Assembly (NCBI RefSeq): GCF_900103085.1
Contig: NZ_FMWR01000003.1
Span: 109,144-173,143 of the forward strand
Source of the DNA: Gilliamella mensalis
GTDB taxonomy: Bacteria > Pseudomonadota > Gammaproteobacteria > Enterobacterales > Orbaceae
Length of the DNA stretch: 64,000 nucleotides
Direction of reading: 5' to 3'
Of the stretch, positions 49,652 to 60,875 are shown piece by piece (position 1 is the stretch's first letter; every line of letters begins with the position of its first letter). Under the pieces are notes generated by a model. That model searched no databases. It had not been told where the DNA came from and saw only the letters and a list, made by a program, of their open reading frames with translations. The position numbers and the translations under genes are program-made.

Positions 49652-50887
49652 ATGATGAATATTACCGAACAATTAGTTGAGCGTTTTTTACGTTATGTAA
49701 GTATACCAAGTCAAAGTGCTCTTGGATGTGCGCATGTCCCATCAACCCCAGGGCAAACAGAATTAGCCAAATTACTCAAACAAGAGTTGATCGAACTTAA
49801 TTTACAAGATGTTCACCTTGATGAGCATAGTATTGTAACAGCTAAACTACCAGGCAATAATCCAAATGCACCGAAAATTGGTTATGTTGCCCATCTTGAT
49901 ACGGTCGATGTTGCCTTATCAGATCAAATTAACCCACAGAGAGTGACCTTTACCGGTCAAGATATCCTGTTGAATAAAGATAAAAATATCTGGTTTAAAG
50001 TTGATGAACATCCCGAATTGAATAAGTATCTTAATGATGAATTGATTGTGACGGATGGTACAAGTGTTCTTGGGGCTGATAATAAAGCCGCCATTGCAAT
50101 TGTAATGACCATGTTAGATCAATTACAACAACAAAATTGTACTCATGGCGATATTTATGTGGCATTTGTACCTGATGAAGAAGTAGGCTTAAATGGTGCT
50201 AAAAAACTTGATTTAAATCGTTTTAAACCTGATTTTGCTTATACAATCGATTGTTGTGAACTAGGTGAAGTCGTTTATGAAACTTTCAATGCTGGCTCTG
50301 CAACCATTGAGATTACAGGTGTATCGGCTCATCCAATGTCGGCAAAAAATGTTTTAATCAACCCTATCTGTGTAGCTAATGATATTATTAACTGTTTTGA
50401 TAGTTTCGAAACACCTGAACATACCGAAGGTAAAGAAGGTTATTTTTGGTTTAATGATATTGTTGGCAATCAAAGTACCACAACATTAAAAATGAGTATT
50501 CGTGACTTTGATTTAACTAAATATGAAGCACGTAAAGCTTATATTCAAGAAGTTGTGAGCTTTATTAGTCGAAAATATCCAAGGGCTAAAATTAAGTGTA
50601 AAATTACTGATATTTATAGCAATATAGCTAACTATCTAGGTAATGATCGTCGCTGTATTGATTTAATTTATCAATCATTTGAGCAACTTAATATTCAGCC
50701 AAATACGATAGCTATGCGGGGAGGAACAGATGGTTCAGCACTTTCTGCTAGAGGTCTTACCACCCCAAATTACTTTACTGGTGCACATAACTTTCATTCG
50801 TGTTTTGAGTTTTTACCATTATCATCATTTCTTAAATCTTTTGAAGTAACGATGAAAATTATCGAATTAGCTGCCAAAGTTAAATAA
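49652..50887 (+). CDS. pepT: Peptidase T (tripeptide aminopeptidase)
   Basis: 411 aa (E. coli 408). Zinc aminopeptidase of the M20 family that removes the N-terminal residue of tripeptides in the cytoplasm. Metal sites appear as GYVAHLDTVD, GTSVLGADNKAAIA, FVPDEEVGLNGAK and the final GAHNFHSCFEFLP; MRGGTDGSALSARGL is also conserved. AAGGAG precedes two adjacent ATGs. Second gene after abgT. Confidence 0.94.
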   Translation: MMNITEQLVERFLRYVSIPSQSALGCAHVPSTPGQTELAKLLKQELIELNLQDVHLDEHSIVTAKLPGNNPNAPKIGYVAHLDTVDVALSDQINPQRVTFTGQDILLNKDKNIWFKVDEHPELNKYLNDELIVTDGTSVLGADNKAAIAIVMTMLDQLQQQNCTHGDIYVAFVPDEEVGLNGAKKLDLNRFKPDFAYTIDCCELGEVVYETFNAGSATIEITGVSAHPMSAKNVLINPICVANDIINCFDSFETPEHTEGKEGYFWFNDIVGNQSTTTLKMSIRDFDLTKYEARKAYIQEVVSFISRKYPRAKIKCKITDIYSNIANYLGNDRRCIDLIYQSFEQLNIQPNTIAMRGGTDGSALSARGLTTPNYFTGAHNFHSCFEFLPLSSFLKSFEVTMKIIELAAKVK

Positions 50888-51021
50888 CATTAAAAAATGG
50901 GGAGATATCTCCCTTTTCTTCCTTTGAAGCATACTGATAAATGTAATAATTTACTTTGTCATGGTTCAAACGTTAAAATATTATTAGCTAAAAATGAAGT
51001 AGTGAAGATTTATGATATAAA

Positions 51022-51097
51022 TGGTGGGTCGTGAGCGATTCGAACGCTCGACCAACGGATTAAAAGTCCGCTGCTCTACCGACTGAGCTAACGACCC
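51022..51097 (-). tRNA. tRNA-Lys (anticodon TTT)
   Basis: 76 nt with CCA. Acceptor GGGTCGT / ACGACCC, D arm GCTCAGTCGGTAGAGC, anticodon loop CTTTTAA, T arm GAGCGTTCGAATCGCTC. Confidence 0.95.
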
Positions 51098-51229
51098 ATT
51101 TGATAAGAATCGCTATACTCTTAACAATCAAAGCTACAAGCGATTTCGGGTTGGTATAATACTTATAATTAGAGCACTACGCAACCCTTTTATTGTCATT
51201 TTTATTTAACAGCTGGTTATTTATACACT

Positions 51230-51967
51230 TTACTTTAATGATGCTAATTTTTTATTAGCAAGAGCAACTGCATTCTTATCTTTTGGATATTTATTTATCA
51301 CTTGTTGGAAAACAGTTTTAGCTTTTTTAGTATCTCCTTTATCAAGTAAAATTAATCCTACTTTATAAAGGCTATCAGCAGCTTTCGGAGATGATGGAAA
51401 ATCTTTTACTACAGTTGCGTAATAAAATGAGGCATCGTCTTTTCTGTTTTGTTTATATGAAAGTTGACCAAGCCAATAATTAGCATTAGCTCGGTACTTA
51501 GACTTTGGGTAGTTTTTTAGATACTTTTGAAACGCAGCAATAGTCTCATTATTTTTTGTACTGTCATTAATAAACTGCATTATAAAATTATAATCGGCTT
51601 TATCATCACCTGAAGTTGTCCATCCAGACAAATTTGAGGAAGATGCTGACGGCGTAGTATCAACAGATTGGGATAAACTATCTTGTTGTGAATCAAAACG
51701 AGTAGTTGATGAAAATCCAGAACCGTTGCCCATTTGTTGAAAAATCATTTTTTGGCGTTCAATTGTCTGATTAAGTTGATATCTTGTTTCTTCTAGCTGA
51801 CCGCGTAGGGTATCGACATCCGCTTGTAAATCACTAATTTTTTGTTGGTTTTCAATCAATAATTGTCCTTGAGCCTGAACTGTACGATCTATTTCAGAAC
51901 TACCTGCAGCACAACCATAACCAGCCAATGTAAGAAATAAGAACAATGTGAGTATTTTTTTATGCAT
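51230..51967 (-). CDS. cpoB: CpoB (YbgF), Tol-Pal system coordinator
   Basis: 245 aa periplasmic protein that links Tol-Pal to PBP1B. Signal peptide (LTLFLFLTLAGYGCAAG), then a coiled-coil region (about 28-80, IENQQKISDLQADVDTLRGQ), a serine-rich linker and three TPR units (YNFIMQFINDSTKN; AFQKYLKNYPKSKYRANANY). Its partner PBP1B is encoded at 55209-57539. It follows pal after a strong terminator, so its expression may be reduced relative to pal. Confidence 0.93.
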   Translation of the reverse strand: MHKKILTLFLFLTLAGYGCAAGSSEIDRTVQAQGQLLIENQQKISDLQADVDTLRGQLEETRYQLNQTIERQKMIFQQMGNGSGFSSTTRFDSQQDSLSQSVDTTPSASSSNLSGWTTSGDDKADYNFIMQFINDSTKNNETIAAFQKYLKNYPKSKYRANANYWLGQLSYKQNRKDDASFYYATVVKDFPSSPKAADSLYKVGLILLDKGDTKKAKTVFQQVINKYPKDKNAVALANKKLASLK

Positions 51968-52003
51968 ATTATTAGACTCGGCGTGAACTTTAGAAAATAA
52001 AAA

Positions 52004-52025
52004 AACGGCTGAATAATCAGCCGTT
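52004..52025 (-). terminator. Terminator between pal and cpoB
   Basis: Perfect 9-bp stem AACGGCTGA / TCAGCCGTT, 4-nt loop, followed by a run of seven T on the minus strand. Sits 11 nt after the pal stop. Confidence 0.88.
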
Positions 52026-52036
52026 ATAAAATGCCA

Positions 52037-52516
52037 TTAATATCCAGCATAGGTTACTATTGCGCGACGATTTTTAGCGTAAGCTTCTTCGTCATGACCT
52101 AATACAGCTGGTTTTTCTTTACCATAAGAAACAATTTCCATTTGGCTTGCAGAAACACCATTACCTTGTAGGTATGATTTTACTGCAGCAGCACGACGTT
52201 CACCTAATGCGATATTATATTCTGGAGTACCACGTTCATCGGCATGACCTTCGATAATAACTTTTACGTTATTTGCACGAATAAATACAGCGTGCGCATT
52301 TAATAATGTTTCATATTCAGATTTAACATTATATTTATCAAAATCAAAATATACTGTATTGGTTTGTTGTAATTTTTGAATTTGCTCTAAAGCTTCTTTT
52401 GATAAAGTACCATTTAAATTACCGCCGATGTTACTGCTGCTGTTAGAAGAACATGCAGTTACAGCAATTAACGGTAAAGCAACCGCAGCTACTTTAAGAA
52501 ATTTAGAAAATTGCAT
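52037..52516 (-). CDS. pal: Pal, peptidoglycan-associated lipoprotein
   Basis: 159 aa. Lipobox VTAC at residues 19-22, Ser-rich linker, then an OmpA-like domain with [15 protein letters not shown] and [20 protein letters not shown], including the Asp and Arg that bind diaminopimelate. Outer-membrane anchor of the Tol-Pal system, binding TolB. 160 bp downstream of tolB. Confidence 0.97.
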   Translation of the reverse strand: MQFSKFLKVAAVALPLIAVTACSSNSSSNIGGNLNGTLSKEALEQIQKLQQTNTVYFDFDKYNVKSEYETLLNAHAVFIRANNVKVIIEGHADERGTPEYNIALGERRAAAVKSYLQGNGVSASQMEIVSYGKEKPAVLGHDEEAYAKNRRAIVTYAGY

Positions 52517-52676
52517 TGTATTAACTCCTTTTTTCTAATAAATTATAACCTATATATCTAACCATCTTCAAAGTAACGCAAGTTACCACCACGAAAGATT
52601 AGAGGTATATATTATAACGACCCGATGCTTTACACAATTTTAATCATTACAATATTGCATAAATTTCAATCTCTTA

Positions 52677-53975
52677 TTATAAATATGGCGACCATGCTGG
52701 GAATTTCACTTGTCCATCAGTTGCAGGCAACCTTGCTTTAAAATTACCGTCGGTAGATACAAGGTTCAAAATTGTACCTAATCCTTGTGATGAACTATAA
52801 ATGATCATCGTACCGTTTGGTGCAATACTTGGCGTTTCATCTAAGAAAGTATCAGTTAAACGTTGATAGGTTTTTGTATCCATATCATATCGAGTAATAT
52901 GTTGTTCACCATTGTTAGTTGAGATCATAGCAATAAAAGAACCATCTGGTGCTACTCGAGCATTCTGATTTTGCGTATTATCCCAAGTCACTCTCTGTGA
53001 TTCACCAGTATTGATGTTGATACTATATAATTGTGGACGACCCGCTTGATCAGATGTGTAAACAATAGTTTGATTATCCGGCATCCAAGACGGTTCTGTA
53101 TCATTACTACGACTAGAAGTAATTTGTGTAATTTTTTTGCTACTTAACTCCATCATATATAAATTTAAGCTTCCACCTTTAGATAAAGCAAAAGCTAATT
53201 TACTACCGTCTGGAGAAAATGCCGGAGCGCCATTATGTTGAGGAAAAGCAGCAATTGTTTGAACCGCACCACTCTCTAATGTTTTTAAAACCAATGCAGA
53301 GTGACCTCCCTCAAAAGTCACATAGGCCAACTTTTTACCATCTGGAGACCAAGTAGGAGACATTAACGGTTCTTTAGAACGGTGAACAGTGATTTGATCA
53401 TAACCATCATAATCAGATACTCTTAATTCGTGCGAAAAAGGACCGGAGGTTGTTTTAACAACATAAGCAATTCGGGTTCTAAATGCACCTTTAATACCTG
53501 TTAGTGATTCAAAGATTTCATCACTAGCAGTATGCGCCGCATAACGAACCCAGCGTTTTTCAATAGAAAATTGGTTTTGTGCCAGAACGGTACCAGGACG
53601 GTTGACTGTATCAACTAATTGATAATTTATAAGGTATTTTCCGGATGCATCGGGTTGAATTGAACCAACTACAACAGCTGAAACACCAAGATTGTTCCAT
53701 ACAGAAGGGGTCACCTCTGAAGCAGTGGTCGGTTTTTGAGGCATTTGATTAACATCAATAGGATTGAACTTACCGCTATTACGTAAATCAGAAGCAATTA
53801 TATCTTCAATGATTTGTGGTGGCTCTCCACCGCCAGTCCACTTAAAAGGAGTAACAGCTATAGGTTTAGCCGAATTCACGCCATCGGTAATAATAATTCT
53901 GACTTCAGAATTCGCCATCGTAGTAAACAATAAAATAAAACAAGTTGTCAAAAAGCGAGAAGCAAATTTGATCAT
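52677..53975 (-). CDS. tolB: TolB, Tol-Pal periplasmic protein
   Basis: 432 aa (E. coli 430). Start at ATG 53975 with AAGGA eight nt upstream and a clear signal peptide ending MANSEV; the frame continues 30 nt further up. N-terminal domain followed by WD40-like PD repeats ([49 protein letters not shown]) forming the six-blade propeller that holds Pal. tolQ, tolR and tolA are not upstream, so the Tol genes are split. Confidence 0.96.
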   Translation of the reverse strand: MIKFASRFLTTCFILLFTTMANSEVRIIITDGVNSAKPIAVTPFKWTGGGEPPQIIEDIIASDLRNSGKFNPIDVNQMPQKPTTASEVTPSVWNNLGVSAVVVGSIQPDASGKYLINYQLVDTVNRPGTVLAQNQFSIEKRWVRYAAHTASDEIFESLTGIKGAFRTRIAYVVKTTSGPFSHELRVSDYDGYDQITVHRSKEPLMSPTWSPDGKKLAYVTFEGGHSALVLKTLESGAVQTIAAFPQHNGAPAFSPDGSKLAFALSKGGSLNLYMMELSSKKITQITSSRSNDTEPSWMPDNQTIVYTSDQAGRPQLYSININTGESQRVTWDNTQNQNARVAPDGSFIAMISTNNGEQHITRYDMDTKTYQRLTDTFLDETPSIAPNGTMIIYSSSQGLGTILNLVSTDGNFKARLPATDGQVKFPAWSPYL

Positions 53976-54387
53976 CTTAAATTCCTTAATAAAAACAAGA
54001 CACATTGAATTGAACTAAACATAAACTCATACATACCAGAAAATAAAGCATTTAAAAATTAACATACTGTCGCTAATTAACCTCATATATTAAATTCTAC
54101 AAGACATAAATAATTTTACAGCGAAAAAGATAGCCGATATACGGTAACAAGTCTATAGTCTTTAAAATAAAAAATTTTCGTAATATTAATGGTTTTATTA
54201 TATAAATAATCCAAGTGGTAATAAAATAATTATCCTAAATATAGCTACTTATACTAATCCTATTTAAATAAGGTTTAAAGAGTTTCATAAGATATTTTTT
54301 ACCCAAGATATGGATGAGATATATTCAAGATATTAAAAAGTTTTTAGCGACTAACCAAAAGTAATAAGTTTGGCTAAATAGTTATCA
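53976..54387. other. Intergenic region upstream of tolB
   Basis: 412 bp, very AT-rich. It should contain the tolB promoter. I saw no end of tolA, no tRNA and no strong hairpin. Confidence 0.45.
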
Positions 54388-55197
54388 CTATTTTTGGCAA
54401 TATTCACAATAAAAAGTATTACGCTGTCCTATTTTTTGTGATTTTATTTCTGTACCACAACTTAGGCATTGTTCACCGCCCCGCCCATAAACTTGTAGCT
54501 CCTGCGCAAAATATCCTGGTTTACCATTAGACTGAAGAAAATCTTTGAGTGTAGTTCCACCTTGTTCAATTGATTTGGTAAGAACTTGCTTAATAGAAGC
54601 AACCAATCTTTCAAATTCATTTAATTGTAAGGAGTTTACTTTACGATTAGGGTTGATTTTTGCCATAAATAACGATTCAGAAGCGTAAATATTACCGACT
54701 CCAACCACAATATGGTTATCCATAATCCAGCTTTTAATAGGAACTTGTCGATTTCTGGCTTTTTCAAACAGATATTTCGCTGAAAATTCATTACTTAAAG
54801 GCTCTGGTCCCAAATGTTGTAATTGAGATATTTCGTCTAATGAATTTGCCCAAAGCCAAGATCCAAAACGTCTAGGATCGGTATAACGTAAAATAACACC
54901 ATTTTCTAAGATTAGATCAATATGATCATGTTTCTCTGCTTTTTGTGGATTTTGTAAAATACGTAAACTACCTGACATGCCTAGATGAATCACGATCCAA
55001 TTATTAGATAACTGTAATAATAAATATTTTGCACGCCGTTTTATATCTACAATAACTTGCCCGTTCACATTACTTATAGCACTATCAACTGGCCAGCGTA
55101 ATTTAGGCTGTCGAACAATAATTTTATCTATAATCTGTCCCTTTAAATACGGTAAAATACCTCGACGACTTGTTTCAACTTCCGGTAATTCAGGCAT
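54388..55197 (-). CDS. mutM: MutM (Fpg), formamidopyrimidine-DNA glycosylase
   Basis: 269 aa (E. coli 269). Removes 8-oxoguanine and nicks the DNA. Catalytic N-terminus [12 protein letters not shown] directly after Met, a conserved Lys in the KRRAKYLLL segment, GVGNIYASE in the helix-two-turn-helix, and a C-terminal zinc finger with Cys pairs CLSC and CEYC. Complete. Eleven nt after mrcB. Confidence 0.97.
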   Translation of the reverse strand: MPELPEVETSRRGILPYLKGQIIDKIIVRQPKLRWPVDSAISNVNGQVIVDIKRRAKYLLLQLSNNWIVIHLGMSGSLRILQNPQKAEKHDHIDLILENGVILRYTDPRRFGSWLWANSLDEISQLQHLGPEPLSNEFSAKYLFEKARNRQVPIKSWIMDNHIVVGVGNIYASESLFMAKINPNRKVNSLQLNEFERLVASIKQVLTKSIEQGGTTLKDFLQSNGKPGYFAQELQVYGRGGEQCLSCGTEIKSQKIGQRNTFYCEYCQK

Positions 55198-55208
55198 ATT
55201 CTTCTCTC

Positions 55209-57539
55209 CTAATTATTCAATAGGTCTGTAACCCAAGTTGGTGCTTGCCGAGCAGGCACTGACTTATTGCCAGCACATAAACTTTGAGGATTAATCGTCC
55301 ATACAGGTAAAGATCGAATACCACTTCCATCACATTGCCACTGCCCATCACTATCAATAGGTACCATAAAAATATTTTGAGGTAGAGGCAGTACTAATTT
55401 CTTTGGAGGATTATTTTGTAAATATTCGCTATAAATTTTTAAGGCGCCAGTTGCACCGGTCAATTTCATTGGGGAATGATCATCTAAACCAATCCAAATA
55501 ACAGCAACATTTTTACCGTCAATCCCTGCAAACCAACTATCACGAGAATCATTACTTGTTCCAGTCTTAGCCGCTAAATTAAACGCACCATATTTAGCTT
55601 TTAATGAACGAGATGTCCCTGAATTAACCACTTGTTGCATAGCATAAGTAGTTAAATAAGCTGATTGTTGAGATACTGCCTGAAGCTGTTGTGGATAACT
55701 TTGATAAACTAGCTCACCTTTATCCGTCAATACATATCTTAAAATAGAAAGTGGAGAACGTTGACCCTTATTAGTTATCGTTTGAAACATCTGTGCGGTC
55801 TCTAATGGTGTTAATTCTAAAGCACCAAGTAGCCTTGATGGTAAATTAGGTATCCGCTCTGTGGGTACGCCCAATGCTTGTAACGTATTCTTTGTTGCAT
55901 CAAGACCCAATGCCATACCTAAATTAACAGTAGGTACATTAAGTGAAAGCGCCAAGGCGTCCACTAGCATAACCCGATCGCGAAATTTACGATCATAGTT
56001 TTTCGGTTCCCAATAACCCCCACCATCAAGCTTAATTGATAAAGGATTATCATTAAGCCAAGTATTAAGTTGGTAATGATCAGGTTGTCCAAGTGCGGTT
56101 AAATAAGTTGACGGTTTAGCTAATGAACCAATAGCTCGTTGAGTTAACCAAGCTCGGTTATAACCTGGATAACGAGGTTCAGCGCTACCAATAATTGAGC
56201 GAATTTCCCCAGTTTCACGACTGACAATCACCATTGCTGTCTGTAATTCTTTATTGGTTGAAGTACGCAGTTTCTCAATCTCGTTAGTGACCGCTTGCTC
56301 CGCAGCGGATTGAGCCACAGGATCAAAGGTAGTAAAAATTTTCATACCAGACAGATGATCTGCTTTATCACCTAACTGTTTTCGAAGTTCACTACGCACA
56401 ACTTGCATAAATGCTGGTTGTGGTGAAATCACCCCCCCTTTGGGTAAAACTGATAGTGAGCGCTGACTTAATAAGTTATACAACTCATTATCAATAATAC
56501 CTTGCTGCTGAGCAAGTTTTAAAACCACATTACGACGTTCAATAACTTGTTTTGGCTGTGTCCAAGGATTATATAACGAAGCACCTTTTACCATACCAAC
56601 TAGTACTGCTTGCTGATCCAATGTAAGTTCATTCACTGGACGACCAAAATAGTAAAGACTAGCTAATGGAAAACCATGAATCTCTTCACTACCTGCTTGT
56701 CCTAAATAAACTTCATTTAAATACAATTCTAAAATACGTTCTTTGCTATAACGAGCATCCAAAATCAATGCCATATAAGCTTCACGTATTTTTCGTCTCA
56801 AACTTCGTTCATTAGTTAAAAAAAGATTTTTGACCGTTTGCTGAGTTAAAGTACTGCCACCTTCGGTACGACCTGTTGTTAAATTAACAAAAATAGCGCG
56901 TCCTATAGAATATAGGCTTACACCATGATGATCATAAAAACGTTTGTCTTCCGTTGCAACTAATGTTTGTAACAACGAATCGGGAAACTCCTTTAATGGA
57001 ACAAATAACCGTTGCTCGCCATTTGGAGAATGCATCATAGTAATTAATTTAGGATCAATTTTAAGCAATCCAAAATCACGTCCCGTCTCTAGATTAGTAA
57101 TACGATCGATACGATTTTCATAAAAAGTGATTCTGACTCTAAACGCTTGCTCTTCACCATCAGGAAAAGTAAAAGGCCGACGATAAACTTCAACCGTATC
57201 ATTACTTACAATAAATTCACCTGGTCGAGTCGCTTTAGTATCTTGCTGACGATATTGCGCACCAACTAACAGTGTCACTACATCATTTAAGCTATATTCA
57301 CTATCGGGCTCCAGATCTATAATTTGTCCATAAACTGCAGCGGGCAACTCCCACACATTCCCATCAATCCGCTCTTTGATTTGTTGATCAAGATAGACAC
57401 CATAAATAATGGTTACAGATGCAAAGACAAGAAATAACTTAAATAGTAATGTCAAAAATCTTCGACAAAGTGTAGGCTTTTTATTTTTTTTAGTCCTTTT
57501 AGAAGATCGTTTTTTGACTGTTTTAGTTGATGTTTTCAA
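55209..57539 (-). CDS. mrcB: PBP1B, bifunctional peptidoglycan synthase
   Basis: 776 aa. Lysine-rich cytoplasmic tail, one helix (about 29-47), UB2H domain ([20 protein letters not shown] area), glycosyltransferase with [14 protein letters not shown] (catalytic Glu) and [13 protein letters not shown], then transpeptidase with SLAKPSTYL (active Ser), SLNVPTVN and KTGTSN. All motifs present. Works with CpoB at 51230 during constriction. Confidence 0.95.
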   Translation of the reverse strand: MKTSTKTVKKRSSKRTKKNKKPTLCRRFLTLLFKLFLVFASVTIIYGVYLDQQIKERIDGNVWELPAAVYGQIIDLEPDSEYSLNDVVTLLVGAQYRQQDTKATRPGEFIVSNDTVEVYRRPFTFPDGEEQAFRVRITFYENRIDRITNLETGRDFGLLKIDPKLITMMHSPNGEQRLFVPLKEFPDSLLQTLVATEDKRFYDHHGVSLYSIGRAIFVNLTTGRTEGGSTLTQQTVKNLFLTNERSLRRKIREAYMALILDARYSKERILELYLNEVYLGQAGSEEIHGFPLASLYYFGRPVNELTLDQQAVLVGMVKGASLYNPWTQPKQVIERRNVVLKLAQQQGIIDNELYNLLSQRSLSVLPKGGVISPQPAFMQVVRSELRKQLGDKADHLSGMKIFTTFDPVAQSAAEQAVTNEIEKLRTSTNKELQTAMVIVSRETGEIRSIIGSAEPRYPGYNRAWLTQRAIGSLAKPSTYLTALGQPDHYQLNTWLNDNPLSIKLDGGGYWEPKNYDRKFRDRVMLVDALALSLNVPTVNLGMALGLDATKNTLQALGVPTERIPNLPSRLLGALELTPLETAQMFQTITNKGQRSPLSILRYVLTDKGELVYQSYPQQLQAVSQQSAYLTTYAMQQVVNSGTSRSLKAKYGAFNLAAKTGTSNDSRDSWFAGIDGKNVAVIWIGLDDHSPMKLTGATGALKIYSEYLQNNPPKKLVLPLPQNIFMVPIDSDGQWQCDGSGIRSLPVWTINPQSLCAGNKSVPARQAPTWVTDLLNN

Positions 57540-57611
57540 ACTGCACCTAACATTTATTATTCAATAAAATTAACTTATGATAACATAATTTCTTTAAGGA
57601 ACCTCGCCCTT

Positions 57612-57660
57612 CTTTTTGTAAAAAAGTTTCAGGTAAGTAGGTGTTTAACTATAGAAAAAT
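57612..57660 (+). repeat. Dispersed intergenic repeat, copy C
   Basis: CTTTTTGTAAAAAA, then GTTTCAGGTAAGTAGGTGTT and AACTATAGAAAAA; best matched to copy B at 20806. Lies between mepM and mrcB. Confidence 0.55.
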
Positions 57661-57668
57661 ATATAAAT

Positions 57669-59018
57669 TTAAAAATTTAGCTGTGAGCTAATACTTTTAA
57701 CTTTTGATAAGAATGCTTTTTTCGACTTACCAGTTAATCCTTCCGAGATAGGCAAGCTTGCCGTTAACGGATTAACAGGCTTATTATTAATGTGTAATTC
57801 AAAGTGCAAATGAGGCCCAGTAGAACGTCCTGTATTTCCTGATAGCCCAATTTGATCGCCTTGCTTAACTTGTTGCCCTGGTTTGACTAAAATTTTATCC
57901 AAGTGCATATAAGTGGTCATATACTGACGACCATGCCTGATAGCAATATAGTTACCTGCCGAACCACTATACTTTGCAATTACCACTTCACCATTACCAA
58001 CTGATAATACAGGTGTTCCACGCGATACTGCAAAATCAACACCATTATGAGGGGCTATTTGTCCTGTAACCGGGTGCAAACGACGTGGATTAAATTCAGA
58101 AGAAACACGTGCTTTTTTTGCTAAAGGATAACGGAAAAAGCTTTGGGATAAGCTATTACCGTCAATGTCATAATATGTACCATCATCAGCTAAAATAGCA
58201 TAATAATCTTTGGTTCCATTTTTAACACGAACACCTAGTAACTGACTATTGGATAAACTTTTACCATGCATTTCTCGTGTTAAAACAACTGAAAATTTAT
58301 CCCCAACTTGTAATCGACGAAAATCTAAACGCCACTGTAAAGCACGAGTAATAATACCAATTTCATTACTGGTCAGCCCACTTTTGCGAGCATCAGCCAC
58401 AAAACTAGATTTAATGTCCCCTTTTATAACAATATTTTGTGGCACAACTTCAGCTATTTCGGAACTTTCTACAAATTCAACGCCTGATTTTTCATAGATT
58501 CGAATATTATTGCTTGATATTGTCCAACTAAAAGTTTGCAAATTATGATTATCATCAGTTGTCCAACTAATCTGTTGACCTATTCTTAAATTTGCCAGTT
58601 GTTTAAATTTAGTCGTTAACTGATAAATATCATTTCGATTAACATTATAGCGTATTAAGATATCATGCAAAGTATCACCACGCACAATAGTATATTGTAC
58701 GGTATTGTCTTTATCATCAACGATGTCATCTAATTCATCTTTAACAATCTCATCTTCAGGAACATCTGATGATTCAGTAACGGTAGCTGTTTTTCCATTG
58801 ACTATCTCCACTCTGCCATCATCAGCAAGGGAATTGGAGTTATTATTTACAGTAGTTTCAACCTGAGGAGTTAAAGGGACATAAACAGTGCGATCCAAAT
58901 TTAGTGGACGCCATAAAATGGTAAATAAAATAACAACAAAAAGAACACCTAATATTGAAAAATAGGGAATGTTAAAATTATTTTTTTCAATATCAGGGGA
59001 TTTTATTTGTCTTGCCAA
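57669..59018 (-). CDS. mepM: MepM-like murein DD-endopeptidase
   Basis: 449 aa. One N-terminal helix (about 20-40), a Thr/Asn/Asp-rich linker, a LysM domain with YTIVRGDTLHDILIRYNVN, an OapA-like region, and an M23 metallopeptidase domain with PHNGVDFAVSRGTPV and HLHFELHINNKPVNPL carrying the zinc ligands. Cuts peptide crosslinks to allow cell-wall growth. Located next to znuA as yebA is in E. coli. Confidence 0.94.
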   Translation of the reverse strand: MARQIKSPDIEKNNFNIPYFSILGVLFVVILFTILWRPLNLDRTVYVPLTPQVETTVNNNSNSLADDGRVEIVNGKTATVTESSDVPEDEIVKDELDDIVDDKDNTVQYTIVRGDTLHDILIRYNVNRNDIYQLTTKFKQLANLRIGQQISWTTDDNHNLQTFSWTISSNNIRIYEKSGVEFVESSEIAEVVPQNIVIKGDIKSSFVADARKSGLTSNEIGIITRALQWRLDFRRLQVGDKFSVVLTREMHGKSLSNSQLLGVRVKNGTKDYYAILADDGTYYDIDGNSLSQSFFRYPLAKKARVSSEFNPRRLHPVTGQIAPHNGVDFAVSRGTPVLSVGNGEVVIAKYSGSAGNYIAIRHGRQYMTTYMHLDKILVKPGQQVKQGDQIGLSGNTGRSTGPHLHFELHINNKPVNPLTASLPISEGLTGKSKKAFLSKVKSISSQLNF

Positions 59019-59046
59019 AATTAACCTTAACTATTTATTACTAAAA

Positions 59047-60000
59047 CTAATTTTTATCTAAACAATCCAACAGTTGCTGTGTTAATTTTAATAAAAATTG
59101 TGAATATGAATCTTTTGAAAGAACGATACCTGTTCCTAATGGATTTAATTCACCAATTCGAACATCTGTTCCATCCACTAATTTTTCGATAACTGCAGGG
59201 CTAAACTGTGGCTCACGAAATACGCATACTGCTTTGTGTTCTTTGAGCTCTTGTTGAATCGCATAAACCTTTTGAACACCAGGCTGAACTGCTGGATTTA
59301 TAGTAAAACTTCCTAGTTTTTTTAATCCGAACTGTGTTTCAAAGTAGCCATAAGCATCATGAAACACAAAATAACCTCTATTTTGTACGGTAATTAGTTT
59401 TTTTGCAATGTTTTGTTCTGTTTCTGCAAGTTTAATGTTGAATTCGCGCAAATTTTGATCAATCAATGCACTTTTGTCTGGATATAGTGTAATAAGTCTA
59501 TCATGAATTGACTGCGCAATAATCTTAGCAATTTTGGGGGAAAGCCAAATATGCTCATCATATTCACCATGCTGGTGATGATCTTGAATAGACTCATCAT
59601 GAGAATGGTTATCTTCATCCTCATGGCTAGTACGAAGCAATCCTTTAATCTCTGGTATTGTCATTAATTCGATTTGCTTTTGCTTATCAATATTTTTTAG
59701 GATTGTTGGCATAAAAGCTTCCATATCTTCACCAACCCAAATCACAAGTACAGCAGCTTTAAGTTTAGCTAAATCAGATGGCTTTAAATAATAGGTGTGA
59801 GGGGATGCACCATCAGGAAGTAAAATATCAGTATCGCTCACTCCTGAAGCAATTGCTTCAGCGATAAACCCTATTGGTTTTACAGACGAAATAATTTTTG
59901 CGTTAGCATAATTAACGATACTCTGAATAAAAATTAGTAAACAAAATAACATTAAAAAAGAAGCTAATTGTTGACTATTTCGTATAATATATTTTTTCAC
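59047..60000 (-). CDS. znuA: ZnuA, periplasmic zinc-binding protein
   Basis: 317 aa. Signal peptide ending near residue 34 (VNYANAK), then a cluster A-1 fold with the metal His in GASPHTYYLKPSD, a His/Asp-rich zinc-scavenging loop (about 125-150, HSHDESIQDHHQHGEYDEH), FHDAYGYFE and PLGTG near the end. Feeds zinc to ZnuBC. Divergent from znuC across a Zur box. Confidence 0.95.
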   Translation of the reverse strand: MKKYIIRNSQQLASFLMLFCLLIFIQSIVNYANAKIISSVKPIGFIAEAIASGVSDTDILLPDGASPHTYYLKPSDLAKLKAAVLVIWVGEDMEAFMPTILKNIDKQKQIELMTIPEIKGLLRTSHEDEDNHSHDESIQDHHQHGEYDEHIWLSPKIAKIIAQSIHDRLITLYPDKSALIDQNLREFNIKLAETEQNIAKKLITVQNRGYFVFHDAYGYFETQFGLKKLGSFTINPAVQPGVQKVYAIQQELKEHKAVCVFREPQFSPAVIEKLVDGTDVRIGELNPLGTGIVLSKDSYSQFLLKLTQQLLDCLDKN

Positions 60001-60046
60001 ACCATTATCCTATATTTATAAAATATGATAGAATAGAACTAATTAT

Positions 60047-60061
60047 TGTTATAATATAACA
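60047..60061. promoter_or_regulatory. Zur box between znuA and znuC
   Basis: TGTTATAATATAACA is a perfect palindrome matching the core of the E. coli Zur operator. It lies 46 bp from the znuA start and 31 bp from the znuC start, placed to repress both when zinc is plentiful. Confidence 0.9.
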
Positions 60062-60092
60062 TAACATATTTATGGGCAAGGCTTTTGACAAT

Positions 60093-60875
60093 ATGACACC
60101 TCTAATTTCGCTTGATAATATTTCGGTGGAAAGTGACCATCAAAAAATATTATATGACATTTCATTAGCAATACATCTTAATCAAATCATTACATTACTT
60201 GGACCTAATGGTGCCGGTAAATCAACCTTAGTAAAAGTCATTTTGGGATTAATTCCGTATACTTCAGGAACAATCAAGCGTTCACCCAATTTAACAATTG
60301 GCTATGTGCCACAATCAATCAACTTAAATTCAACACTACCTATTACAGTTAAACGTTTTATGCGCTTAAATAAGCAATTAAATAACGAAGATATACTTAA
60401 TATATTATCTATGGTAAAAGCTGAATATTTGCTCAATAAATCGATGCATCAATTATCGGGAGGTGAATTACAGCGTGTTTTACTAGCTCAAGCCTTAGCA
60501 AAGAAACCTCAATTATTGATTCTTGATGAACCAACTCAAGGCGTAGATGTCAATGGCCAAGTACTGTTATATGATTTAATTACTGATGCAAAAAATCAGT
60601 TTAATTGTGGTGTATTAATGGTATCTCATGATCTTCATTTGGTCATGGCAAAAACAGATGAAGTAATCTGTTTAAATCATCATATCTGTTGTTCTGGTAC
60701 GCCAGCAATTGTTTCTAATGACCCCGAGTTTATTTCTCTTTTTGGTCAATACGGGGCATCACAAATTGCTGTTTATAAACACCATCACACTCACCAACAT
60801 GATTGTTGCAAATCCCCTATTGAGCAAAATAAGGCTATTGTTTTACCTGGTTATGGAAGGAAAAATAATGATTGA
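60093..60875 (+). CDS. znuC: ZnuC, zinc importer ATPase
   Basis: 260 aa from ATG 60093, preferred over ATG 60072 because [12 protein letters not shown] matches the family start; the ribosome site is weak in either case. Walker [10 protein letters not shown] (about 35-43), signature LSGGELQR, Walker [13 protein letters not shown], and a His-rich C-terminus (HHHTHQHD) as in E. coli. Overlaps znuB by 8 nt. Confidence 0.93.
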   Translation: MTPLISLDNISVESDHQKILYDISLAIHLNQIITLLGPNGAGKSTLVKVILGLIPYTSGTIKRSPNLTIGYVPQSINLNSTLPITVKRFMRLNKQLNNEDILNILSMVKAEYLLNKSMHQLSGGELQRVLLAQALAKKPQLLILDEPTQGVDVNGQVLLYDLITDAKNQFNCGVLMVSHDLHLVMAKTDEVICLNHHICCSGTPAIVSNDPEFISLFGQYGASQIAVYKHHHTHQHDCCKSPIEQNKAIVLPGYGRKNND

